Assembly: GCA_945868435.1 (NCBI GenBank)
Contig: CAMBLG010000011.1
Span: 1 to 64,000, forward strand
Source: an uncultured Lachnospiraceae bacterium
Lineage (GTDB): Bacteria; Bacillota; Clostridia; Lachnospirales; Lachnospiraceae
DNA: 64,000 bases
Reading direction: 5' to 3'
Below are positions 8,498 to 17,350 of this stretch, piece after piece. Both the position numbers and the translations under genes were made by a program. Position 1 is the first letter of the stretch, and every line of letters starts with the position of its first letter. The notes below the pieces were generated by a model that saw only the letters and a program-made list of their open reading frames with translations, was not told where the DNA came from and ran no database searches.

Positions 8498-8526
8498 TTG
8501 ATTTCAAGGAGAAAGAGTGCTACTAT
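8498..8526 (+). promoter_or_regulatory. Promoter of the rimP-ribF operon
   Basis: TTGATT (8498-8503), a 17-bp spacer and TACTAT (8521-8526). Transcription would start near 8533, giving a leader of about 340 nt before rimP. Confidence 0.6.
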
Positions 8527-8552
8527 ACTTACAGTAGCATAGTAAATTAAGG

Positions 8553-8580
8553 TTGAGAGAGGGCATCGGTCCTCTCTCAA
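8553..8580 (+). promoter_or_regulatory. Leader hairpin upstream of rimP
   Basis: TTGAGAGAGG (8553-8562) and CCTCTCTCAA (8571-8580) form a perfect 10-bp stem with an 8-nt loop. No T-run follows, so it is not a simple terminator; it is a structured part of the operon leader. Confidence 0.6.
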
Positions 8581-8586
8581 TCCACG

Positions 8587-8852
8587 TTTATGGGGATGTT
8601 ACTCCGATTCTCATAATTTGATTTATGAAATAATCTAATCGCTCAGAACGGTGTACAAATTTCTGAAGTCTGTGGCAACAGCACCGCCGTTCCATTTTCT
8701 AGCGTTAATTGCGCATATGTTAGTTGTTTGCGTGAAATCAAGGGCGGGGCAAATTTTCCACAGACTGAAGAAATTTTGTACCCGGCTGAGCGTATTTCAA
8801 TATTCTACGTATAAATCAAATTATGAGAACCGGAGCAACAATCCCGAATAAA
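8587..8852 (+). repeat. Long imperfect inverted repeat (about 265 bp) in the rimP leader
   Basis: The left arm (8587-8690) and right arm (8741-8852) are inverted copies. Long matched blocks are TTCTCATAATTTGATTTAT (8608-8626 against 8811-8829), CGCTCAG...GTACAAA and AGTCTGTGG. The outer ends TTTAT and ATAAA also pair. The loop is about 50 nt. No direct repeat flanks it, so insertion is not demonstrated. Its transcript would be a very long hairpin ending just before the rimP RBS. The 8209-8874 gap holds no credible gene otherwise. Confidence 0.8.
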
Positions 8853-8874
8853 GAAGGAAAAGAGGTGACATGCT

Positions 8875-9342
8875 TTGTCAAAAGCGGACATCTACGAAGC
8901 AAAAACGGAAACCTTGATCATACCAATTTTGGAGCGCATGAACTTTGAACTGGTGGATGTCGAGTACGTGAAGGAGGGCGGAATCTTTTACCTGCGTGCG
9001 TACATTGACAAGGAAGGCGGCATAACCGTCAATGACTGTGAAGCAGTCGCGCGGGAGATGAATGAGATTCTGGATGCGGAAGATTACATTGCGGACTCTT
9101 ATGTGTTCGAGGTAAGTTCACCGGGGCTTGGCCGGCCGCTCAAGAAGGAGAAGGACTTTATTCGCAATATGGGGAAGGAAGTCGAGATCCGGACCTACCG
9201 CGCCATTGATAAATGTAAGGAATTTTACGGTGACCTTGCAGCGTATGATAAGGACAGCGTGACGATCACGGATGCTGACGGCACGCAGATGGTATTTGCC
9301 AGAGCGGACATTGCTTTGATCCGGCAGGCGGTGCATTTTTAA
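8875..9342 (+). CDS. rimP: Ribosome maturation factor RimP
   Basis: A 155-residue protein needed for late assembly of the 30S subunit. Conserved family stretches are visible: ELVDVEYVKEGG near residue 25, LRAYIDKEGG, the DCE segment and VSSPGLGRPL near residue 83. Translation starts at TTG 8875, seven bases after GAGGTG; the ATG at 8870 is out of frame. It is the first gene of the nusA-infB operon, as in most Firmicutes. A MITE separates it from nusA. Confidence 0.95.
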   Translation: MSKADIYEAKTETLIIPILERMNFELVDVEYVKEGGIFYLRAYIDKEGGITVNDCEAVAREMNEILDAEDYIADSYVFEVSSPGLGRPLKKEKDFIRNMGKEVEIRTYRAIDKCKEFYGDLAAYDKDSVTITDADGTQMVFARADIALIRQAVHF

Positions 9343-9349
9343 TTTTTAT

Positions 9350-9445
9350 GTCACAGAGTAACTATTCAGAACCCCTTAGAATTCGATAATCAGAATCGTC
9401 ATGCTTGCATGTATGAGGATGGGTTCTGAATAGATACGTCACAGA
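9350..9445 (+). mobile_element. IS66-like MITE, copy C, inside the rimP-nusA operon
   Basis: The 80-bp element at 9358-9437 has ends GTAACTATTC and GAATAGATAC, flanked by perfect direct repeats GTCACAGA (9350-9357 and 9438-9445). It is transcribed with the operon and folds into a hairpin in the rimP-nusA spacer. It has no coding capacity. Confidence 0.88.
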
Positions 9446-9522
9446 AAACAAATTTTACCTTCACTGCTAAGATGCTGTGAAAATGACGCATAAATAACAC
9501 AACAAATAGGAGGATAAAAATA

Positions 9523-10668
9523 ATGAATAATGAGTTATTAGAGGCGTTAACGATATTGGAACAGGAGAAGAACATCAGCAAAGAGACTCTTTTGGAGGCA
9601 ATCGAGAATTCTCTCATTACTGCCTGCAAGAACCATTTCGGCAAATCCGAGAATGTAAAAGTAGTCATTGATCCGGATACCTGTGAATATCATTGTTTCC
9701 AGGAAAAAACCGTTGTGGAAGAGGTGACGGATCCGGTTGAGGAGATCTCGCTTCCAAACGCGCAGATGATCGATACCAAGTATGAGCTTGGCGATATCGT
9801 TCAGGTGGAAGTAAAGTCTAAGGAATTCGGACGTATTGCAACCCAGAATGCCAAGAACGTAATTCTTCAGAAGATCCGTGAGGAAGAGCGCAAGGTCATT
9901 TACGATGAGTATAACAGCAAGGAAAAGGATGTTGTGACCGGTGTGGTTCAGCGTTATGTGGGCCGCAATATCAGCATCAATCTCGGAAAGGCGGATGCGC
10001 TGCTGACCGAGAGTGAGCAGATTAAGGGAGAGCACTTCAAGCCGACCGAGCGCATCAAGGTATATATCCTTGAGGTGAAGGCAACCTCCAAGGGACCGAA
10101 GATCCTTGTTTCCAGAACGCACCCGGAGCTGGTAAAGCGACTGTTTGAGTCCGAAGTGACTGAGGTCCGTGAGGGCATTGTTGAGATCAAGGCCATTTCC
10201 CGTGAAGCAGGAAGCCGAACGAAGATCGCCGTGTGGTCCAATGATCCGGATGTGGATCCGGTGGGCGCATGTGTCGGTATGAACGGAGCCAGAGTCAATG
10301 CAATCGTGGACGAATTGGGCGGAGAGAAGATTGATATCGTAATCTGGGATGAAAATCCTGCAATCCTGATTCAGAATGCATTAAGTCCTGCAAAAGTAAT
10401 CTCCGTTATTGCGGATGCTGATGAGAAGGCAGCAAAGGTTGTTGTTCCGGATTATCAGCTTTCTCTTGCAATCGGTAAGGAAGGACAGAATGCAAGACTG
10501 GCCGCAAGACTGACCGGATTTAAGATTGACATCAAGAGTGAGACCCAGGCAAGAGAGTCCGGTGATTTCCTCGATTACGAGAATGAGTACGAGGATGAGG
10601 AGTACTACGACGAGGACTACGAAGCGTATGAGGATGAGGAGTACACCGGAGAACAGGGCGAGGAATAA
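9523..10668 (+). CDS. nusA: Transcription termination/antitermination factor NusA
   Basis: A 381-residue RNA polymerase-binding factor. The order is an N-terminal polymerase-binding domain (to about 125), an S1 domain (about 135-205, with [16 protein letters not shown]) and two KH domains (about 225-345, with [14 protein letters not shown] and [17 protein letters not shown]). It lacks the C-terminal acidic repeats of proteobacterial NusA and instead ends in a very acidic Tyr/Glu/Asp tail (about 350-381). The RBS is AGGAGG. It is the second gene of the operon, set off from rimP by a 180-bp gap that contains a MITE. Confidence 0.97.
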   Translation: MNNELLEALTILEQEKNISKETLLEAIENSLITACKNHFGKSENVKVVIDPDTCEYHCFQEKTVVEEVTDPVEEISLPNAQMIDTKYELGDIVQVEVKSKEFGRIATQNAKNVILQKIREEERKVIYDEYNSKEKDVVTGVVQRYVGRNISINLGKADALLTESEQIKGEHFKPTERIKVYILEVKATSKGPKILVSRTHPELVKRLFESEVTEVREGIVEIKAISREAGSRTKIAVWSNDPDVDPVGACVGMNGARVNAIVDELGGEKIDIVIWDENPAILIQNALSPAKVISVIADADEKAAKVVVPDYQLSLAIGKEGQNARLAARLTGFKIDIKSETQARESGDFLDYENEYEDEEYYDEDYEAYEDEEYTGEQGEE

Positions 10669-10673
10669 TTCAT

Positions 10674-10943
10674 ATGGCAAATAAAAAAATTCCATTGCGC
10701 CAGTGTGTCGGCTGCGGAGAGATGAAGCCCAAAAAGGAACTGATCCGGGTGATTAAGACGGAGGATGAGATCCTGATTGATGCCACCGGCAAGAAAAACG
10801 GTCGGGGCGCTTATATCTGCGGAGATCCGGAATGCCTGAAGAGGGCGCGCAAGTCCAAAGGTCTGGAGCGCTCCTTAAAGGCAGTCATTCCGGCTGAGGT
10901 GTACGAGAAACTGGAAAAGGAGATGAGTGCACTTGGCAGTTGA
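10674..10943 (+). CDS. ylxR: YlxR family RNA-binding protein (DUF448)
   Basis: An 89-residue protein beginning with the family signature RQCVGCGEMKPKKELIRVI, followed by GRGAYICGDPECL. YlxR is a small nucleic-acid-binding protein; in some Firmicutes and Thermus it has been linked to RNase P and to transcription regulation. It starts six bases after the nusA stop and its 3' end overlaps the next gene by 17 bases, a tightly coupled arrangement. Confidence 0.92.
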   Translation: MANKKIPLRQCVGCGEMKPKKELIRVIKTEDEILIDATGKKNGRGAYICGDPECLKRARKSKGLERSLKAVIPAEVYEKLEKEMSALGS

Positions 10944-11247
10944 TCGGGTATTATCCATGCTTGGAATTGCAGCCAAGGCTGGCAATGTGGTGAGTGGCGA
11001 GTTTTCCACGGAAAAAGCGATCAAGATCGGTACGGCTTGTCTGGTGATCGTGTCGGAGGAGGCTTCTGACAACACAAAGAAGCATTTTACGGATATGACA
11101 TCGTTTTACGAGGTGCCGTGCTACTTTTACGGGGATAAGGAAAGCCTGGGCCGTTGCATCGGCAAAGAGTTTCGGGCATCCCTGGCAATTACGGATGAGA
11201 ATCTGGCACGGGCGGTGGAAAGCAAGCTTAAAAACAATAAAAACTGA
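10927..11247 (+). CDS. L7Ae-family ribosomal-like protein (YlxQ)
   Basis: A 106-residue protein of the L7Ae/L30e/Gadd45 fold, which binds kink-turn [23 protein letters not shown] at the N-terminus and [18 protein letters not shown] are typical of YlxQ proteins encoded between ylxR and infB. Translation starts at GTG 10927, overlapping ylxR, with GGAG five bases upstream. Its exact role in Firmicutes ribosomes is not settled. Confidence 0.9.
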   Translation: MHLAVDRVLSMLGIAAKAGNVVSGEFSTEKAIKIGTACLVIVSEEASDNTKKHFTDMTSFYEVPCYFYGDKESLGRCIGKEFRASLAITDENLARAVESKLKNNKN

Positions 11248-11267
11248 ATAACGGAGGTAATGAATAT

Positions 11268-14033
11268 ATGGCAAAAATGAGAGTTCATGAACTCGCAAAA
11301 GAGTTAGATATAAAATCACAGGATATTATAGAGGCGCTCAGCGCAACAGAATATGCAGTCAAGAGTGCATCCAGCGGAATTGAGGATGCGGCTCAGGCAA
11401 TTGTAAGAAGCCGCTTTGGAAAAGCCCAAAAGAAGGAGGAGGCACCGAAGGCTGTCGAGGTAAAGGCAGAGGAGCCGAAGAAGGAGCAGGAAAAGGCAGG
11501 GGCACCAAAGGCTGCACCTAAGACAGATGGGGAAGCAAAGCAGGAACGTCCGAAGAAGAAATCCAGCATCACAGCGGTATTCAATGCCCAGTACAGCAAG
11601 CAGGGTAAGAGACCGGGGCAGGGCAACGGCAGCCGTAATGGTCAGCGCGGGGATAACAGAGGTCCAAGACGCGACGGCGGAAATAACCGCCCGGAGGCAC
11701 AGCATAGCATCATTCGTCCTCGTCCGGTGGGAGAGCGTGCGATGCGGCCAATCAGCGAGCGCACGGCCAACAATGTGGATGATTTCTCTGATGTAAAGGC
11801 AGCACAGGTAAGTGAGCGCCCCGCAAGACCACAGAACGGAGACAGAAGCCGGGTGCAGTCAGATCGTCCGGCAAGACCACAGGGAGACAAAACCCGTGCA
11901 CAGTCCGATCGCAGCCGTACTCCGGGAGGAGACCGTCCGCAGGGAACAAGAGGCGAACGCACTGAGCGTCCGGACAGAAATGAGCGCAACGACAGAAATG
12001 AGCGCAACGACAGAAATGATAGAAATGCGACCTCAGGCGGAAGAGGACAGGGCAAGGGACGTCCGGATAACAATCGCTTTAATAAAGAGGCAGCTCCGGC
12101 AGCGGATGATGTAAGAGGCAAGGAGAGCCGAGAGAGAGGCAATGACCGCAAGGGCGCAAACAAGCGCCAGCAGGATCACGATAAGCTGGGCAAGCGTCAG
12201 GAAAACTATGTGAACCTTGAGAAGCACGGCGGCAAGAAAAAGCCACAGCAGCCACAGAAGCCGAAGGAGGATGAGGATGCAATCAAGACCATCACCCTTC
12301 CGGAGAAGATGACCATTCGTGAACTGGCAGATGCCATGAAGGTTCAGCCGTCTGCTATTGTGAAGAAGCTGTTCATGAAGGGACAGATGGTTACGGTAAA
12401 TCAGGAGGTTGATTTCGAGTCTGCGGAGGAAATCGCGCTGGAGTTCAACTTTATCTGTGAGCCGGAGGAGAAGGTGGATGTGATTGCAGAGCTTTTGAAG
12501 GAGGACGAGGAGAATACCGAGGATATGGTAGCGCGTCCGCCGGTTGTCTGTGTTATGGGTCACGTTGACCATGGTAAGACTTCTCTTCTGGATGCAATCC
12601 GTTCTACTAAGGTAACAGACCGTGAGGCCGGTGGTATCACACAGCATATCGGTGCTTCCGTAGTGTCCATCAACGGCCAGAATATTACGTTTCTGGATAC
12701 ACCGGGACATGAGGCTTTCACCGCAATGCGTATGCGTGGTGCTAACTCTACGGATATTGCAATCCTTGTAGTCGCAGCGGATGACGGTGTCATGCCGCAG
12801 ACCGTTGAGGCAATCAACCATGCCAAGGCAGCAGGAGTTGAGATTATCGTTGCAATCAACAAGATCGATAAGCCGAGTGCAAACATTGAGCGTGTAAAGC
12901 AGGAATTGTCCGAGTACGAACTGATTCCGGAAGATTGGGGCGGAAGTACGATTTTTTGCCCGGTTTCTGCACATACTAAGGAGGGTATCGACAACCTTCT
13001 GGAGATGATCCTTCTTACAGCAGAGGTGCTGGAGCTTAAGGCAAATCCGAACCGTAATGCGAGAGGCCTTGTGATCGAGGCACAGCTGGATAAGGGACGC
13101 GGAGCCGTTGCAACCGTTCTTGTTCAGAAGGGAACCCTTCATGTGGGGGATTCCATTGCCTGCGGAAGCAGTTACGGTAAGGTTCGTGCCATGATCGATG
13201 ACAATGGCCGTCGTGTAAAGACCGCCATTCCGTCCACACCGGTGGAGATTCTTGGTCTGAACAGTGTGCCTGCGGCCGGTGAGACCTTTGTTGTCTGTGA
13301 TTCCGATAAGGAGGCAAAGGCGTTTGCGGATACCTATATCTCCGAAGAAAAGAATCGTCTTCTGGAGGAGACTAAGTCCAGAATGTCACTGGATGATCTG
13401 TTCTCACAGATTCAGTCCGGTAACATGAAGGAACTGAACATCATTGTCAAGGCAGATGTGCAGGGTTCTGTGGAGGCTGTTAAGCAGTCACTGGTGAAGT
13501 TGTCCAATGAGGAAGTGATCGTTAAGGTGATCCACGGCGGTGTCGGTGCCATCAATGAGTCCGACGTTATCCTTGCATCCGCATCCAATGCGATCATCAT
13601 TGGATTTAACGTTCGTCCGGACCCGATCGCAAAGGTGTCTGCGGACAACGAGGGCGTAGATATCCGTCTGTACAAGGTCATCTACAATGCAATTGAGGAT
13701 GTTGAGGCAGCTATGAAGGGTATGTTGGATCCAATCTTCGAGGAGAAGGTTATCGGACACGCAGAGATCCGTCAGATTTTCAAGGCTTCCGGCGTTGGAA
13801 ATATCGCGGGTTCCTATGTGCTTGACGGCGTGCTGGAGCGCGGTTGTAAGGTGCGCATTTTCCGTGGCGAAGAGCAGATCTTCGAGGGAGATCTCGGTTC
13901 CTTAAAGCGCTTCAAGGATGACGTGAAGGAAGTTAAGACCGGATATGAGTGTGGTCTTGTATTCGATGGCTTTAATGATATCCAGGAATTTGACCGTGTA
14001 GAAGCATATAAGATGGTAGAAGTACCAAGATAG
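11268..14033 (+). CDS. infB: Translation initiation factor IF-2
   Basis: A 921-residue GTPase that places initiator tRNA on the 30S subunit. It has a short IF2-N helical domain ([11 protein letters not shown]), a long basic, low-complexity linker (about 50-330) rich in Arg, Asn, Asp and Gln, a second IF2-N motif ([20 protein letters not shown]), then the G domain with GHVDHGKTS at 431-439, DTPGHEAF and NKID, and the C-terminal domains. The linker carries near-tandem 18-bp repeats encoding NERNDR at 11973-12026. RBS GGAGG. Length is at the upper end for Firmicutes because of the linker. Confidence 0.97.
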   Translation: MAKMRVHELAKELDIKSQDIIEALSATEYAVKSASSGIEDAAQAIVRSRFGKAQKKEEAPKAVEVKAEEPKKEQEKAGAPKAAPKTDGEAKQERPKKKSSITAVFNAQYSKQGKRPGQGNGSRNGQRGDNRGPRRDGGNNRPEAQHSIIRPRPVGERAMRPISERTANNVDDFSDVKAAQVSERPARPQNGDRSRVQSDRPARPQGDKTRAQSDRSRTPGGDRPQGTRGERTERPDRNERNDRNERNDRNDRNATSGGRGQGKGRPDNNRFNKEAAPAADDVRGKESRERGNDRKGANKRQQDHDKLGKRQENYVNLEKHGGKKKPQQPQKPKEDEDAIKTITLPEKMTIRELADAMKVQPSAIVKKLFMKGQMVTVNQEVDFESAEEIALEFNFICEPEEKVDVIAELLKEDEENTEDMVARPPVVCVMGHVDHGKTSLLDAIRSTKVTDREAGGITQHIGASVVSINGQNITFLDTPGHEAFTAMRMRGANSTDIAILVVAADDGVMPQTVEAINHAKAAGVEIIVAINKIDKPSANIERVKQELSEYELIPEDWGGSTIFCPVSAHTKEGIDNLLEMILLTAEVLELKANPNRNARGLVIEAQLDKGRGAVATVLVQKGTLHVGDSIACGSSYGKVRAMIDDNGRRVKTAIPSTPVEILGLNSVPAAGETFVVCDSDKEAKAFADTYISEEKNRLLEETKSRMSLDDLFSQIQSGNMKELNIIVKADVQGSVEAVKQSLVKLSNEEVIVKVIHGGVGAINESDVILASASNAIIIGFNVRPDPIAKVSADNEGVDIRLYKVIYNAIEDVEAAMKGMLDPIFEEKVIGHAEIRQIFKASGVGNIAGSYVLDGVLERGCKVRIFRGEEQIFEGDLGSLKRFKDDVKEVKTGYECGLVFDGFNDIQEFDRVEAYKMVEVPR

Positions 14034-14041
14034 GATGTTAT

Positions 14042-14422
14042 ATGAGAAAAAACAGTATTAAAAATATTCGTATCAACGAAGAGGTTATGCGGGAATTGTC
14101 CAATATTATCCGCGGGGAAATCAAAGACCCGCGGATCAATCCCATGACCAGTGTGGTCGCTGTGGAGGTGGCACCGGATCTGAAAACTGCCAAGGCCTAT
14201 ATCAGTGTGCTTGGAGATGAGGAATCCCAGAAGAAGACTCTGGCGGGACTGCGCTCGGCGGAGGGATATATAAGGAGAGCACTTGCAAAGTCCATCAATC
14301 TCCGCAATACACCGGAGATCCGTTTTATTCTCGACCAGTCCATTGCCTATGGTGTGGAGATGTCAAAGAAGATCGATGAGGTGACAAAGGATTTGAGAGA
14401 GGACAGCGATGATCAGGATTGA
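14042..14422 (+). CDS. rbfA: Ribosome-binding factor A
   Basis: A 126-residue KH-fold protein required for 16S rRNA 5'-end maturation. Family motifs include RINEEVMRELSNIIRGEIKDPR near the start and LKTAKAYISVLGDEE. It starts eight bases after infB and overlaps the following gene by 14 bases. Confidence 0.95.
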   Translation: MRKNSIKNIRINEEVMRELSNIIRGEIKDPRINPMTSVVAVEVAPDLKTAKAYISVLGDEESQKKTLAGLRSAEGYIRRALAKSINLRNTPEIRFILDQSIAYGVEMSKKIDEVTKDLREDSDDQD

Positions 14423-15359
14423 TGAGAAGCTTACGGGGGTGCGGACAGTCGGAATTGCCGGCCATGTGCGGCCGGATGGGGACTGTGTCGGCTCTACCCT
14501 TGCACTGTACAATTATATTAAGAATTATTATCCAACCCTTGAGGTGACGTTGTTTTTGGAGCCGATTCCGAATATTTTTAAATTTCTGAACCGCTCCGAG
14601 GAGATTGTGAATACCCCGGATACAGACGTGTCACAGTTTGATCTGTTTTTTGCATTGGACTGTGGCGATACGGGACGATTGGGATCGTTTGCGGATTTCT
14701 TTTTAAATGCAAAAAGTACGGTATGTATTGATCATCATGTCAGCAATCAGGCCTTTGCCGGGGACAATTACATTTTTCCGGAGGCAAGCTCTACCTGCGA
14801 GCTGGTGTTTGAACTGATGGAGGAAGAGAGGATCACGAAGGAGATTGCGGAATGCCTGTACACAGGAATGGTACATGACACCGGAGTGTTCCAGTACTCG
14901 TGTACATCCGCAAAGACCATGAATATTGCCGGTATCCTTATGGAAAAGGGAATTGATTATCCGAAGATCATTGATGATACCTTCTACACCAAGACCTTTA
15001 ACCAGAACCGGATTCTGGGACAGGCGCTTCTAAACAGCAGCCTGTATCTGAACGGACGTTGTATTGTCAGCTCTGTATCCCGGGAGGAAATGGAGGCTTT
15101 TGATGTGCTCCCGAAGCATCTTGATGGCATTGTAAATCAGCTTCGTGTCACGAAGGACGTTCAGGTGGCGGTGTTTTTGTATGAGAACGAGGATGGAAGC
15201 TGGAAGGGAAGTCTTCGCGTTAACGGGGACTTCAATGTTGCAGAGGTCGCAATCGTGTTTGGCGGTGGCGGACATGTTAAAGCAGCCGGATTTACCATCT
15301 GGGGCAGTCTGTCGGAATGCACAGAGCGCGTGTTGGCTGAAATTGAAAAGCGCTTGTAG
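14409..15359 (+). CDS. nrnA: DHH-family nanoRNase / pAp phosphatase (NrnA-like)
   Basis: A 316-residue DHH/DHHA1 phosphoesterase. Metal-binding motifs are GHVRPDGDCVGS (about residues 19-30), the FALDCGD aspartate, DHHVSNQ (the DHH triad) and MVHDTGVFQYS. The C-terminal DHHA1 domain carries GGGGHVKAAGF. Homologues degrade 2-5 nt RNA oligomers and dephosphorylate 3'-phosphoadenosine 5'-phosphate, and in this operon position NrnA is common in Firmicutes. The start overlaps rbfA by 14 bases. Confidence 0.92.
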   Translation: MIRIDEKLTGVRTVGIAGHVRPDGDCVGSTLALYNYIKNYYPTLEVTLFLEPIPNIFKFLNRSEEIVNTPDTDVSQFDLFFALDCGDTGRLGSFADFFLNAKSTVCIDHHVSNQAFAGDNYIFPEASSTCELVFELMEEERITKEIAECLYTGMVHDTGVFQYSCTSAKTMNIAGILMEKGIDYPKIIDDTFYTKTFNQNRILGQALLNSSLYLNGRCIVSSVSREEMEAFDVLPKHLDGIVNQLRVTKDVQVAVFLYENEDGSWKGSLRVNGDFNVAEVAIVFGGGGHVKAAGFTIWGSLSECTERVLAEIEKRL

Positions 15360-15389
15360 GAAAGAGCCTGTCCACAGGAGGAATATACA

Positions 15390-16286
15390 GTGGTCAATGG
15401 AATTGTAAACGTATACAAAGAGAAGGGCTTCACCAGCTTTGATGTGGTGGCGAAAATGCGTGGCATTTTCCATCAGAAGAAGATCGGTCATACAGGGACG
15501 CTGGATCCGGATGCGGAGGGGGTGCTCCCGGTGTGCCTCGGAAGTGCCACAAAGGTTTGTGAGCTGCTGACGGACAAGGATAAGGAATATGAGGCTGTAT
15601 TGCTGTTGGGGCGGGTGACGGACACCCAGGATATTTCCGGAGCCACGTTGGAAGAACATGAGGTGACTGTGCAGGAGGAGGAAGTGCGCCGTGTCATTGC
15701 GTCCTTTGTGGGAGAGTATATGCAGGTTCCTCCCATGTATTCCGCCCTTAAGGTCAACGGACAGAAGCTCTGCGATCTGGCGAGACAGGGAATTACCGTA
15801 GAACGCAAGCCCAGACCGGTCAGATTATATGAGATAGAAATTCTTGAAATGTGTCTGCCAAAAGTGCGGATGCGGGTGGTCTGTTCCAAGGGAACTTACA
15901 TCCGAACCCTGTGTCAGGATATCGGGGAAAAACTTGGTTGTGGTGGCTGTATGAAATCTCTGGTGCGAAGCAGAGTGTCGCAGTTTGCACTTGCAGATGC
16001 GCTTCGTCTCTCGGAGATAGAGGAGCTTGTGAACACACAGCAGCTTGGTTTTGTTCACTCGGTGGACTCTGTATTTATGCAGTATCCTAAGGCGGTAGTA
16101 CGGAAAGATGCATCGAAACTTCTGGAGAACGGAAACTGGATACCGGAGCAATTAGTAGTGGTAGATGACTCACAGACTGCACAATCCTGCATCCGGTTTT
16201 ACGATTCCGAAGGGAAGTTTGTGGGATTGTATACATATAAGAAAGAGAGCCGGGCCTATAAACCGGTGAAGTTATTCTTCTGCTAA
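15390..16286 (+). CDS. truB: tRNA pseudouridine-55 synthase
   Basis: A 298-residue enzyme that makes pseudouridine 55 in the T-loop of tRNAs. The catalytic motif HTGTLDPDAEGVL places the nucleophile at Asp39; FTSFDVV and MYSALKVNG are further family motifs, and a C-terminal extension resembling the PUA-like TruB tail is present. It starts with GTG 15390 after a strong AGGAGG. Confidence 0.96.
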   Translation: MVNGIVNVYKEKGFTSFDVVAKMRGIFHQKKIGHTGTLDPDAEGVLPVCLGSATKVCELLTDKDKEYEAVLLLGRVTDTQDISGATLEEHEVTVQEEEVRRVIASFVGEYMQVPPMYSALKVNGQKLCDLARQGITVERKPRPVRLYEIEILEMCLPKVRMRVVCSKGTYIRTLCQDIGEKLGCGGCMKSLVRSRVSQFALADALRLSEIEELVNTQQLGFVHSVDSVFMQYPKAVVRKDASKLLENGNWIPEQLVVVDDSQTAQSCIRFYDSEGKFVGLYTYKKESRAYKPVKLFFC

Positions 16287-16307
16287 AGTTGTTGGCGTAA
16301 AGGCTGG

Positions 16308-17234
16308 ATGGAAATGAACTATATTAAGAACAGATTGGATTATACAATTGAAGAAGAAACAGTAATTACACTGGGTAAATTTGATGGTCTCCATCGTGGG
16401 CATGAGCTTCTGATGGAGAATCTTTTTGCCAAAAGCCGTCAATACGGCTACAAGACCATGGTGTTTACCTTTGACATTCCACCCCGCAGGCAGGTGAAGG
16501 ATGAAGATGCGAGAGTTCTGACTACCAATGGGGAAAAGCGGTATATTTTTGAGAGGACCGGTGTGGATTACCTCTTTGAGTGCCCATTTACACCGGAAAT
16601 CATGTGCATGGAGCCGGAAGATTTTATTGCGTGGATCGTGCGGGCGTTTCATGTCCGCTGCGTTGTGGTCGGAAAGGACTTTCATTTTGGACATAACCGA
16701 AGAGGGGATTACCATGTACTTCAGGCGTGCGCCGATACCTATGGCTATGAGGTCGTTGTCCTTGAGAAGATTCAGGAGGATGGCAGAGACATTAGCAGCT
16801 CCTTCGTGCGGGAAGAAATCATGAAGGGCAATATCGAGAAGGCCAATCATCTGCTGGGGTATGAATTTTTTGTGCAGAACACGGTTGTCCATGGACGCAG
16901 GCTGGGACACACCATCGGAATACCAACCATCAATATGGAGTTTGAAAAACAGAAGCTTCTGCCTCCCAACGGTGTATACATAAGTCGTGTTCTCGTAGAT
17001 GAAAAGGCTTATCTCGGTGTGACGAATGTTGGCTGTAAGCCTACGGTCAGTGATAGTGGTAAGGTTGGTGTGGAGACGCATATTGTCGCGTATTCAGGTG
17101 ACTTGTATTCCCAAACCCTAACGGTACAGTTTCTGCATTTTATAAGACCGGAGATGAAATTTGCATCGGTGGAGGAACTGAAGGCACAGATGGAACAGGA
17201 TATTATGTTTGCCAAAGAGACCTGTGAGCGTTGA
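16308..17234 (+). CDS. ribF: Bifunctional riboflavin kinase / FAD synthetase
   Basis: A 308-residue enzyme that makes FMN and then FAD from riboflavin. The N-terminal nucleotidyltransferase domain (to about 185) has GKFDGLHRGHELL and SSSFVREEI. The C-terminal kinase domain has GRRLGHTIGIPTINM and PNGVY. It is the last gene of the rimP operon. Two in-frame ATGs six bases apart (16308, 16314) are both possible starts. It matters for the flavin-rich Rnf complex encoded later, though that link is inference. A 23-base stretch inside it is repeated upstream of the hydrolase gene at 4.3 kb. Confidence 0.96.
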   Translation: MEMNYIKNRLDYTIEEETVITLGKFDGLHRGHELLMENLFAKSRQYGYKTMVFTFDIPPRRQVKDEDARVLTTNGEKRYIFERTGVDYLFECPFTPEIMCMEPEDFIAWIVRAFHVRCVVVGKDFHFGHNRRGDYHVLQACADTYGYEVVVLEKIQEDGRDISSSFVREEIMKGNIEKANHLLGYEFFVQNTVVHGRRLGHTIGIPTINMEFEKQKLLPPNGVYISRVLVDEKAYLGVTNVGCKPTVSDSGKVGVETHIVAYSGDLYSQTLTVQFLHFIRPEMKFASVEELKAQMEQDIMFAKETCER

Positions 17235-17250
17235 CGGGATTTAAGATTTT

Positions 17251-17267
17251 GTTACAAAAATATTACA
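17251..17267 (-). promoter_or_regulatory. Candidate WalR box
   Basis: On the minus strand the sequence reads TGTAAT-ATTTT-TGTAAC, an exact match to the WalR consensus TGTWAH-N5-TGTWAH. It lies eight bases upstream of the -35 of a secreted wall hydrolase, the class of gene WalRK controls in Bacilli. No walRK is in the window, so regulation is inferred. Confidence 0.5.
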
Positions 17268-17274
17268 AATAAGG

Positions 17275-17302
17275 TTGACATTGTAATATTTCATGTTATA
17301 CT
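17275..17302 (+). promoter_or_regulatory. Promoter of the NlpC/P60 hydrolase gene
   Basis: A consensus TTGACA (17275-17280), a 16-bp spacer and TATACT (17297-17302). Confidence 0.72.
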
Positions 17303-17350
17303 TGTATTTGTTGTAAACGAATCAAAATCAGTCGCGGGAGGAAAAGCGAT

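Noticed and set aside
8651-8851. A 66-residue reading frame upstream of rimP
   Set aside because: It lies wholly within the long inverted repeat, has no RBS and no recognisable protein features.
8587-8852. The long rimP-leader inverted repeat as another MITE
   Set aside because: No flanking direct repeat, and its ends do not match GTAWCTATTC; kept as a repeat of unknown origin.
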